Positions 53,949 to 61,820 of a stretch of DNA of 64,000 nucleotides are shown here, piece after piece (within the stretch, counting starts at the first letter, position 1; every line of letters begins with the position of its first letter). A program made the translations under genes and the position numbers. Below the pieces are notes generated by a model, which saw only the letters and a program-made list of their open reading frames with translations, searched no databases and was not told the origin of the DNA. This DNA comes from Maritimibacter harenae. Lineage in GTDB: Bacteria > Pseudomonadota > Alphaproteobacteria > Rhodobacterales > Rhodobacteraceae. The stretch is taken from contig NZ_WTUX01000002.1 of assembly GCF_009882975.1 (NCBI RefSeq), positions 130,489-194,488 of the forward strand, in the 5' to 3' direction.

Positions 53949-56564
53949 ATGTCCGACAACGAGAAACGCGCCCTCAATGAAGACGAGCTGCAGGAGCTGG
54001 TCGCCGCCTCCGACAGCGGCGCGCGCGCCGTTCCCGGCAAGGTGGGCCTCTTCATAGCGGCGCTGGCGCTTGTCTGGTCGATCTTCCAGGTGCTGCTCGC
54101 ATCGCCTTGGGCGCCCTACATCCTGCCGTCGGACGCGATCAACAACGCCCGCCAGATCCACCTCGCCTTCGCGATCTTCCTGTCGGCGATGGCCTATCCG
54201 CTCTTCCGCTCCGCCCCGCGCCACAAGGTGCCGTGGTACGACTGGATCCTCGCCATCGGGGGCGCCGCGCTCGCGCTCTACGGCTATTTCTTCTACGACA
54301 AGATCGTCCAGGCCGGCGGGCTGGCCGATGAAACCGACGCGATCGCCGCCCTCGCGGGCCTGGCGCTGCTCTTCATCGCCGCCTACCGCACGCTGGGCCC
54401 CGTGATGGTGATCCTCGCGCTCGTCTTCCTGGCCTATGTCTTCTTCGGTTCCGGCGAACTGGTGCCGGACTCGATCCAGTGGGCGGGGGCGAGCCTGCGC
54501 AAGGCCATGTCGCACATGTGGATCACCTCGGAAGGGGTGTTCGGCATCGCGCTGGGCGTCTCGACCAAGTTCGTCTTCCTCTTCGTGCTCTTCGGCGCGC
54601 TCCTCGACAAGGCAGGCGCCGGGAACTACTTCATCAAGATGGCCTTCGGGGCGTTGGGCCACCTGCGCGGGGGGCCGGCCAAGGCCGCCGTCGTGGGCTC
54701 CGCCGCGACCGGCCTGATCTCGGGCTCCTCCATCGCCAACGTCGTGACCACCGGCACCTTCACCATCCCGCTCATGAAGCGGGTCGGCTTCTCTTCGGAA
54801 AAGGCCGGTTCCGTCGAGGTCGCCTCGTCCGTCAACGGCCAGATCATGCCCCCGGTCATGGGCGCGGCCGCCTTCCTGATGGTCGAATACGTCGGCATTT
54901 CCTATGTCGAGGTCATCACCCACGCCTTCCTGCCGGCGGTGATTTCCTACATCGCGCTGATCTACATCGTTCACCTCGAAGCGGTGAAGAACAACATGCC
55001 GACGCTGGGCGACAAGGTCGTCTCGACGGGCCGCACCATCGGCGGGATGTTCGCCTTCTTCGCGGGCTTCGCGATCCTGTGCTACGCGACCCAGTTCCCG
55101 GTCCGGCTGATCGTGGATCTCGTGCCCACCGGCTCGGGCTGGATCCTCGCCGCGCTCCTGGGGCTGGTCTACCTGGGCCTGATCTACCTGGCCTCCACGG
55201 TCCCGGATCTCGAGCCCGATGATCCGAACTCCGAGCAGGTTGAGCTGCCGCACATCCCCAGCATCTACAAGTCCGGCCTCTACTACCTGCTGCCGATCAT
55301 CGTCCTGGTCTATTTCCTGATGATCGAGCGCAAGTCGCCGGGCCTGTCGGCCTTCTGGGCCACGTTCCTGATGTTCGCCATCCTGCTCACCCAGCGGTCG
55401 CTCAAGGCGATGTTCCGGGGCGAGGACAACGCGGTCTCCAAGCTTCGCGACGGGGTGCTCGACCTCGTCTCGGGCCTGATCGCCGGGGCCCGCAACATGA
55501 TCGGGATCGGCCTCGCGACCGCCACGGCGGGCATCATCGTGGGCACCGTGTCGCTGACTGGTATCGGGCAGGTCATGGCGGACTTCGTCGAGTTCCTGTC
55601 GGGCGGCAACCTGATCCTGATGCTGATCTTCGTGGCGATCCTGTCGCTGATCCTCGGGATGGGCCTGCCCACCACGGCGAACTACATCGTCGTCTCGTCG
55701 CTCATGGTGGCGGTCGTGGTCGAGTTGGGGGCCCAGTCCGGCCTCGTCGTGCCGCTGATCGCAGTGCACCTCTTCGTCTTCTACTTCGGCATCATGGCGG
55801 ACGTGACGCCACCGGTGGGGCTTGCGAGTTTCGCGGCCGCGGCCGTGTCGGGCGGGGACGCGATCCGCACCGGCTTCACGGCGTTCTTCTATTCCTTGCG
55901 CACCGTGGCGCTGCCCTTCGTGTTCATCTTCAACACCGACCTGCTCCTGATCGACGTGACATGGGTGCAGGGGGTCGTCGTCTTCGTGGTCGCGACGGTC
56001 GGCATCCTGATCTTCACCGCGGCGACGATGGGCTGGTTCCTGACGAAGAACCGGATCTGGGAGACCGTGGCGATGCTTCTCATCGCCTTCGCGCTCTTCC
56101 GGCCCGGCTTTTTCATGGACATGGTGCAGCCGCCCTACCACGACATCGAACCGGCCGCCTTCGAGCAGGCCGTGGGCGATGCCGCGCCGGGCCGCGACCT
56201 GCGCGTGGTGATATCGGGTCCGGACTTCGACACGCTCGAGATGAAGGACCTCACCGTCGTGCTCACCGTGCCAGACGTCGAGGGCGCGCAGGCGCGGCTT
56301 GACGAATGGGGCATCCTGCTCATGCCCGAGGGCGACCGGATGATCATGGACGAGCCGATGTTCGGCACCGAGCTTTCCGACAAGCTCTCGTCCTTCGACT
56401 TCTACGGCGAGAACCCGGTCGAGATCACGGCGGTGCGCGCCCCGGCCGACCAGATGCCCAAGGAACTGATGTTCATCCCGGCGCTCGCGCTCATGGCCCT
56501 GATCGCCTTCCTGCAATCCCGCCGCGCCACCGCGGCCCGTCCCCGAGAAGGAGCGCTGGCATGA
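53949..56564 (+). CDS. TAXI-type TRAP transporter fused permease (DctQM)
   Basis: An 871-residue polytopic membrane protein joining the 4-helix DctQ-like and 12-helix DctM-like parts, as usual for TAXI systems: KFVFLFVLFGALLDKAGAGN, VNGQIMPPVMGAAAFLMVEY, GMGLPTTANYIVVSSLM and MADVTPPVGLASFAAAA are the characteristic permease segments. A soluble C-terminal stretch (about residues 735-835) is followed by a last helix. It uses an ion gradient to import the ligand of the TAXI protein. Confidence 0.94.
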   Translation: MSDNEKRALNEDELQELVAASDSGARAVPGKVGLFIAALALVWSIFQVLLASPWAPYILPSDAINNARQIHLAFAIFLSAMAYPLFRSAPRHKVPWYDWILAIGGAALALYGYFFYDKIVQAGGLADETDAIAALAGLALLFIAAYRTLGPVMVILALVFLAYVFFGSGELVPDSIQWAGASLRKAMSHMWITSEGVFGIALGVSTKFVFLFVLFGALLDKAGAGNYFIKMAFGALGHLRGGPAKAAVVGSAATGLISGSSIANVVTTGTFTIPLMKRVGFSSEKAGSVEVASSVNGQIMPPVMGAAAFLMVEYVGISYVEVITHAFLPAVISYIALIYIVHLEAVKNNMPTLGDKVVSTGRTIGGMFAFFAGFAILCYATQFPVRLIVDLVPTGSGWILAALLGLVYLGLIYLASTVPDLEPDDPNSEQVELPHIPSIYKSGLYYLLPIIVLVYFLMIERKSPGLSAFWATFLMFAILLTQRSLKAMFRGEDNAVSKLRDGVLDLVSGLIAGARNMIGIGLATATAGIIVGTVSLTGIGQVMADFVEFLSGGNLILMLIFVAILSLILGMGLPTTANYIVVSSLMVAVVVELGAQSGLVVPLIAVHLFVFYFGIMADVTPPVGLASFAAAAVSGGDAIRTGFTAFFYSLRTVALPFVFIFNTDLLLIDVTWVQGVVVFVVATVGILIFTAATMGWFLTKNRIWETVAMLLIAFALFRPGFFMDMVQPPYHDIEPAAFEQAVGDAAPGRDLRVVISGPDFDTLEMKDLTVVLTVPDVEGAQARLDEWGILLMPEGDRMIMDEPMFGTELSDKLSSFDFYGENPVEITAVRAPADQMPKELMFIPALALMALIAFLQSRRATAARPREGALA

Positions 56565-56998
56565 GCCGCATCCAGACCGTGCTTTGTGCAATCGACGTGA
56601 ACCGTCCGGAAACCGAGGCGGATGTCCTCCAGCGTGCCTGGAAGCTGGCGAGCGCCGAGGGCGCGCAACTCGACGTGATCTCGGTCGTGCCGGATTACGG
56701 CATGTCCGTGGTCGGGGGCTTTTTCGATCAGGATCACACCAACAAGGTGGTCGAGGACGTGAAGACCATGCTCAACGACCTGGCGGTCAAGGCGCTGGGG
56801 GACGAGGTCAACGGGAAGCTCCGTCACCTCGTGGCGGTCGGCAAGGCTTACCAGGAGATCCTGCATGTCGCCGAAAAGGACGGCGCCGATCTGATCGTGC
56901 TGGGCGCGCATGCGCCGGACCTGAAGGACTACCTTCTCGGCCCGACCGCGGCGCGCGTCGTGCGCCACACCAGCTCGTCGGTCTACGTGGTGCGTTAA
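56561..56998 (+). CDS. Universal stress protein (UspA family)
   Basis: A 145-residue UspA-fold protein with the ATP-binding GAHAPDLKDYLLGPTAARVV region, close to the G-2x-G-9x-G(S/T) motif, and the ending SSSVYVVR. Usp proteins often accompany TRAP permeases and are thought to sense ATP for transporter control (the TeaD case). It overlaps the permease stop (ATGA) and runs four bases into the convergent Lrp gene. Confidence 0.9.
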   Translation: MSRIQTVLCAIDVNRPETEADVLQRAWKLASAEGAQLDVISVVPDYGMSVVGGFFDQDHTNKVVEDVKTMLNDLAVKALGDEVNGKLRHLVAVGKAYQEILHVAEKDGADLIVLGAHAPDLKDYLLGPTAARVVRHTSSSVYVVR

Positions 56999-57462
56999 AC
57001 CCCCGCGATGTCGAGGTCGCTGTCGGCCTTCATGGTCTTCAGCACGAAGTCCGACTGCACCTGCGCCACCTGCGGCAGGATCAGGAGCTTCTCGTGGACG
57101 AAATCCGCGAACCGGTCGAGGTCCCTGACCCGCACGTCGAGCAGGTAGTCGGCGCTGCCCGAGACCGAGAAGGCGGACTGCACTTCGGGCTGGTCGGCGA
57201 GCCAACGGGAAAAGTCAGTGTGATCCTCCTTGCCGTGAGCATGAAGCGACACCCGCACGAAGGCGCGGATGTTGAAGCCAAGCTTCCCGGCGTCGAGACG
57301 GGCATGGTAGCTTTCGATGTAGCCCGCGGCCTCCAGCGCGCTGCGCCGGCGCGAGCATTGCGAGGGCGACAGGTTCACGATCTCCGAGAGCGCGCCGTTG
57401 GTCAGCGTCCCGTCGCGCTGAAGCGCGGTGAGGATGCGCAGGTCAAACTGGTCGAGTGACAT
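56995..57462 (-). CDS. Lrp/AsnC-family transcriptional regulator
   Basis: A 155-residue regulator: N-terminal HTH (LTNGALSEIVNLSPSQCSRR) and C-terminal RAM ligand-binding domain (EVQSAFSVSGSADYLLDVRV). It is divergent from the ThDP-enzyme gene; a 19-bp interrupted palindrome 29 bases before its start is a likely binding site. Probable role: amino-acid- or keto-acid-dependent control of that gene and of itself. Confidence 0.93.
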   Translation of the reverse strand: MSLDQFDLRILTALQRDGTLTNGALSEIVNLSPSQCSRRRSALEAAGYIESYHARLDAGKLGFNIRAFVRVSLHAHGKEDHTDFSRWLADQPEVQSAFSVSGSADYLLDVRVRDLDRFADFVHEKLLILPQVAQVQSDFVLKTMKADSDLDIAGV

Positions 57463-57490
57463 GGGGGCGCCCTTCGTGCTCTGGCTCTTT

Positions 57491-57509
57491 CATGCACGAA
57501 ATGTGCATG
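57491..57509. promoter_or_regulatory. Palindrome in the lrp/ThDP-enzyme intergenic region
   Basis: CATGCAC-GAAAT-GTGCATG: perfect 7-bp arms with five A+T-rich central bases, the size and shape of Lrp/AsnC boxes. It is 29 bases before the lrp start and 117 before the ThDP-enzyme start. Confidence 0.6.
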
Positions 57510-57625
57510 CAGGGATCAGATATGATGAAACGCGCGCGAAATCTACTGCCGGTGCAGGCAAAGTTGCACGGTTTTCGCCCGAAACCGGTGATAGGGTGCG
57601 CGCGCAGATGACCGAAGGGGGCCCC

Positions 57626-59251
57626 ATGTCCGACACGACGCATACCGTATTCAAATCCATCGCGCAGGCGGTGTCCGACCAGGGGATCGACACGATCTTC
57701 GGGCTCATGGGGGACGCCAACATGTTCGTGCTGGACCATTTCGTGCGCGGCTGCGGCGGCACCTTCGTGCCGTCCGTGCACGAAGGCAGCGCGGTGCTCA
57801 TGGCGCTGGCCCATGCCCACGTGGCCGACGGGGTCGGCGTGGCGTCCGTCACCCACGGGCCGGCGCTGACGAACTGCGTCACCGCCCTGACCGAGGGGGC
57901 GCGCGGCCACGTGCCCATGGTCCTGCTCGCGGGCGACACGCCGGTCGTGAACCCGCGCCACCTGCAAAGCATCGACCAGCGCGAGGTCGTGAAGGCGACC
58001 GGCGCCGGGTTCGAACAGGTCCGCACGCCCGATACCGCCGCCCAGGACGTGGCGCGCGCCTTTTACCGGGCGCAGGTCGAGCGGCGGCCCATCGTGCTGA
58101 ACATGCCCGCCGATTTCATGTGGCAGGAAGTGCGCCACGAAAAGATCGTCTACCCGGTCTTCAACACGCCCGGCCACGTGCCGGAAGGCGAGGTCTTCGA
58201 CGATGCGCTCGGCATGATCGCCTCGGCGCGCCGCCCCGTGATCCTTGCCGGTGGCGGGGCCGTGGGCGCGCGTGACGACATCATCAAGCTCGCCGACCGG
58301 ATGGAGGCGCCGCTCGCGACCACGCTCAAGGCGAAGGGGCTGTTCAACGACCATCCCTACAACATGGACATCTTCGGCACGCTCAGCACGCCCGCCGCCT
58401 ACGACGCGATCGCGACGGCGGATTGCCTGGTCTGCTTCGGGACGAGCCTGCACGAGTTCACCACGGATCGCGGCGCGCTTCTCAAGGACAAGCGGGTCGT
58501 GCAGATCGACACCAACCCCGAGGCGATCGGCACGTCGGTCCACCCCGACGCCGCCCTCGTCGCCGACAGTGCGCTCACGGCCCAGAACATCCTCTACTGG
58601 CTCGACGAGGCCGAGGTGCCGTCGACGGGCTTCACCCGCGATCTCGACAGCGCGACCCTGACCGCCCACCCGGTGGGGCGGGGCAGCGCCAAGCCGGGCA
58701 CCGTGAACTACATCGGGGCGCTCGAGAAGTTCGAGGAACGGCTGCCGCGCGACCGTGTGCTCGTCACGGACGGCGGGCGTTTCATGACCGAAGTCTGGTG
58801 CCGCATCTCGGCCACCGACCCGCGCCATTTCGTGGTGACGGCCAACTTCGGCTCCATCGGGCTGGGGCTGCAGGAAGCGGTCGGCGCAGGTCTCGCGGCG
58901 CCCCGGCGTCCCGTGGTCATGTTCACCGGCGACGGCGGCTTCATGATGGGCGGCATCAACGAGTTCAACACGGCCGTGCGCCTCGGGCTCGACCTGATCG
59001 TGATCGTCGCCAACGACGAGGCCTACGGCGCCGAGCACATCCAGTTCCGGGACCGCAAGATGGACCCGAGCCTCACCGAGTTCGACTGGCCCTCCTTCGC
59101 CGACGTGGCCAACGCGCTGGGCGGGCAGGGGATCGACGTGCGCTCGGAGGAAGAACTCGACGCGGCGCTCGAGGCCATCGAGAAGCGCGACCGCCCGATC
59201 CTGATCGATCTGCACCTCGACCCGGACGACGTGCCGCGCATGCGGATCTGA
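57626..59251 (+). CDS. Thiamine-diphosphate-dependent enzyme (acetolactate synthase/decarboxylase-like)
   Basis: A 541-residue three-domain ThDP enzyme. Glu53 in VHEGSA activates the cofactor, and the Mg-ThDP motif starts at GDGGFMMGG (about residue 435) and ends with ANDEAYG, so the usual second Asn of the NN pair is Asp. The central domain could bind FAD or be structural. It may act as a carboligase or 2-keto-acid decarboxylase; the substrate is unknown. The start at 57626 follows AAGGGGGCCCC; an ATG at 57608 is an alternative. Control by the divergent Lrp-type gene suggests a link with amino-acid or keto-acid metabolism. Confidence 0.85.
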   Translation: MSDTTHTVFKSIAQAVSDQGIDTIFGLMGDANMFVLDHFVRGCGGTFVPSVHEGSAVLMALAHAHVADGVGVASVTHGPALTNCVTALTEGARGHVPMVLLAGDTPVVNPRHLQSIDQREVVKATGAGFEQVRTPDTAAQDVARAFYRAQVERRPIVLNMPADFMWQEVRHEKIVYPVFNTPGHVPEGEVFDDALGMIASARRPVILAGGGAVGARDDIIKLADRMEAPLATTLKAKGLFNDHPYNMDIFGTLSTPAAYDAIATADCLVCFGTSLHEFTTDRGALLKDKRVVQIDTNPEAIGTSVHPDAALVADSALTAQNILYWLDEAEVPSTGFTRDLDSATLTAHPVGRGSAKPGTVNYIGALEKFEERLPRDRVLVTDGGRFMTEVWCRISATDPRHFVVTANFGSIGLGLQEAVGAGLAAPRRPVVMFTGDGGFMMGGINEFNTAVRLGLDLIVIVANDEAYGAEHIQFRDRKMDPSLTEFDWPSFADVANALGGQGIDVRSEEELDAALEAIEKRDRPILIDLHLDPDDVPRMRI

Positions 59252-59254
59252 GGC

Positions 59255-61393
59255 TCAGAACCGGGTGCGCAGCCCCACGAAGAGGCCGGTGCTGCGCTCC
59301 CCGGTGACGTTGCCGAAATTCTCCGCGTGGGCGGCCGACAGCACCACGTCGGAGCGCGCGGTGACGGGGAAGTCATAGGAAATGCCCAGCCGCACCTCGC
59401 GGCTGTCCGGGGCCAGGTCGATGCCGACCGCGCGGTGCTCGACCGTGCCGCTGCGGGTCTGGACGGGAAGTTCGAGCGTCGTGCGCCCCCCGGCCACCGC
59501 CACCGGAAGGCCGAAGGAGAAGGCCAGCCGGTCGCCGCCTTCGAAGAGGTCGCGGGTGACGAACTCGGCCTTGGCCGAGGTGAAGCTCGCGCTGCCGCCG
59601 ATCCCGCCGCCCTGGCCCAGCGTACTGCCGAAGCCGGCCCCGAGCGCGAGCGCGCTCTTGCCCGAGATCGGCGCCGACCAGTCCAGCGATCCGGCCACGA
59701 TAGCGCTGCCGCCTCCGGTGAACCAGCGCGGCAGAAGCGCGCCGCCGTCGCGCCCGACGCTCAGGTTGACCGCGAGGTCGCCGATGTCGCTGTCGAAACG
59801 CTGGCCCACGGTCACGCCGAAGCTGTCGTTTTCACCCGGCTCGAAGGGCATCATGACGTTCACGGACAAGTCGTCCGTCGTGCCGCCAAGAAGCCGCGTG
59901 TCGGGATAGAAGGAGGTGAGGCCGCAACACCCGGCCGCCCCGCCGCTTCTCCAGTCGCGCTCCAGTTCGTCGGCCAGCGGGCGCTGCCCGGGCCGCGCGA
60001 CGAGTTCGTCGGCGGACACCGAGAAGCGCGCGGAGAGCGCGTCATCCACGACGAGCGAGACATTGGACAGCGCCCGCGTCACCGCATCCCCCGTCGCCTG
60101 GCCTTCGACCGCGAGCGGTTCGGCGACGTCGTAGGTCGTCCCGTCGCCCAGCGTGGCGGTGGTCGTGCCGATGGGCAGCAGCGCGGCTTTCACGTCGAGG
60201 AAGCCGTGCCCCCATTCGTCGCTGATCGCGTGCACGAAACCCTCGGCGAGCTCGACCTCGCCGGTGGCGTTGAAGCCCGTGAACTCGTTGTCGGCCGAGG
60301 CGAGCAGGCGGATCCTCAGATCGTGGGGGGAAAGGTCCGGGAACGCTTCGCCCAGGATCGCCATCGCGCCGGCGACCATCGGCGCGGCGAAGGAGGCGCC
60401 GGTGCTGAAGGAATAGGCGTCGGTGGCCGCCGCGCTCGCGCCTTTCCAGCTGCCCTCGGCGGCAAGGCACCAGCGCGCGGACTCGAGGCAGGCGGCCGAG
60501 ATGCGCCGGCCCCCGATCACGTCGTCGCCCGACATCTCGGCCTCGGCGTTGATCACGGCGAGCCAGCCCGCTTCCAACCCGGGCTCGAGCGAGGGGAGGG
60601 CGGGCATCAGGCTCGATTGCGCATCCGCCCCCCCGTTGCTGGCCGCGAAGATCACCACGCCCGTCTCGGCGTAGCTTCGCAGTGCGGAGAGGTAGTCGCG
60701 GCTCGCCGAGCTGGAAAAGATCCGGTCGAAGGTGGCGCGCGTCGCCGGGGCGTCGGTAAAGCCCCAGGAATTGTTCAGCGCGACCGCGCCCAGCTGTTCG
60801 GCCTGTCGCGCGGCGGCGGCCCGGCTGGTGAAGGTGTCGTAGCTCCCGAAGGCAAGGTCCGCGCCCGGCGCCATGCCGATCATCGTGGACGAATTCCCGG
60901 CCGCGACCGAGGCGACCAGCGTGCCGTGATCGCGTTCGGGGAAGGTGCCCGAGGTGTGGATCGTCTTGCCCGCGAAGGCCTCGTGGTCCGCGAGGAAGCC
61001 GCTGTCGGTGACCGCGATGATCTGGCCCGCGCCGGTCAGCCCGGCGGCATGGGCAAAGTGCACGCCGGAGCTTTGCAGCGGATAGGTCGAATAGGACTGT
61101 TCCGAGGCATCGCGGGTCTGGTTACCGTTGCCGTCGAAATACCAGGTGCGGTCCTGAAGGGTATAGCGGCTGTCGCGCTGGACCAGGAACCGCGCGTCAT
61201 CCTCGTAAGGTTCGAAGCTTTCGACGAAGGCGCGGCTCAGGACCGAGCCGTCGACGGGCGTCGGTGCCGGGGTGCCGGAGCTGTCCGAGGAGCCCTCGGG
61301 CTGGCAGCCGGCGAGCGCCACGGCCAGGACCGGCACCAGGGCGGCTTTCATCGACACGAAGGGCGTCCCTTTCCTGTCGGTCCTGTATGTCAT
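59255..61393 (-). CDS. Subtilisin-like (S8) serine protease autotransporter, possible lipoprotein
   Basis: About 712 residues. The N-terminal signal ends in a lipobox (LAVALAGC, Cys30), then a subtilase domain with Asp130 (IAVTDSGF), His156 (DHGTLVAS) and Ser334 (GASFAAPM), oxyanion Asn in AASNGG, and a C-terminal part of about 300 residues rich in amphipathic strands, ending in LFVGLRTRF with terminal Phe, the mark of an autotransporter barrel. It would be exposed on or released from the cell surface. Starts at 61402 and 61351 are alternatives; the last gives the shortest lipoprotein signal. A lipobox on a barrel protein is unusual. It converges on the ThDP-enzyme gene with three bases between. 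Confidence 0.88.
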   Translation of the reverse strand: MTYRTDRKGTPFVSMKAALVPVLAVALAGCQPEGSSDSSGTPAPTPVDGSVLSRAFVESFEPYEDDARFLVQRDSRYTLQDRTWYFDGNGNQTRDASEQSYSTYPLQSSGVHFAHAAGLTGAGQIIAVTDSGFLADHEAFAGKTIHTSGTFPERDHGTLVASVAAGNSSTMIGMAPGADLAFGSYDTFTSRAAAARQAEQLGAVALNNSWGFTDAPATRATFDRIFSSSASRDYLSALRSYAETGVVIFAASNGGADAQSSLMPALPSLEPGLEAGWLAVINAEAEMSGDDVIGGRRISAACLESARWCLAAEGSWKGASAAATDAYSFSTGASFAAPMVAGAMAILGEAFPDLSPHDLRIRLLASADNEFTGFNATGEVELAEGFVHAISDEWGHGFLDVKAALLPIGTTTATLGDGTTYDVAEPLAVEGQATGDAVTRALSNVSLVVDDALSARFSVSADELVARPGQRPLADELERDWRSGGAAGCCGLTSFYPDTRLLGGTTDDLSVNVMMPFEPGENDSFGVTVGQRFDSDIGDLAVNLSVGRDGGALLPRWFTGGGSAIVAGSLDWSAPISGKSALALGAGFGSTLGQGGGIGGSASFTSAKAEFVTRDLFEGGDRLAFSFGLPVAVAGGRTTLELPVQTRSGTVEHRAVGIDLAPDSREVRLGISYDFPVTARSDVVLSAAHAENFGNVTGERSTGLFVGLRTRF

Positions 61394-61402
61394 GTCTTTC
61401 AT

Positions 61403-61820
61403 TCCATATCGCGGCGCAGCGGCGGGGGCGTGCCCGACCCCGGCGGTATCGTCCGGCCGGGCCACGTTTTCATTCTGCCGTGGTCGCTGCGCATCAACCA
61501 GAGGGCTTGATAGCGGCGCCGGCCGATTGGTTCCAGATGGACACGGTCGGTTGGTGGTTTCTTGCCGGTGCGCGCGCGGGGTGGGCAAGATGCCGCCGAA
61601 GGGCGTGTCGTCTCCCGCGCGGCCTGCCTGCGCGACCCTCGGGCGGGCACGGGCCATCGTATGGAAAACAAAGCGGATTTGGCGCAGGCGGGGAAAAGTC
61701 GGCTTGCGGGCCCCTTGCGGGGGCGCCTATTGTTGTAAGAGCAACGAAACAGCGCCGCCGGCCGTCCCGGACGGCGCGATCCCGGGGGTGGGGGCCCGCG
61801 GACAGGGGGGTGGTCACAGG
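61403..61820. promoter_or_regulatory. Gene-free divergent region before the dehalogenase-like gene
   Basis: About 420 bases between the divergent protease and reductive-dehalogenase-like genes. I see no credible gene and no clear operator; it should contain both promoters. Confidence 0.3.

Noticed and set aside
53847-56591. Over 900-codon minus-strand frame opposite the TAXI permease
   Set aside because: Shadow of the fused permease gene; composition is charged and repetitive with no domain.
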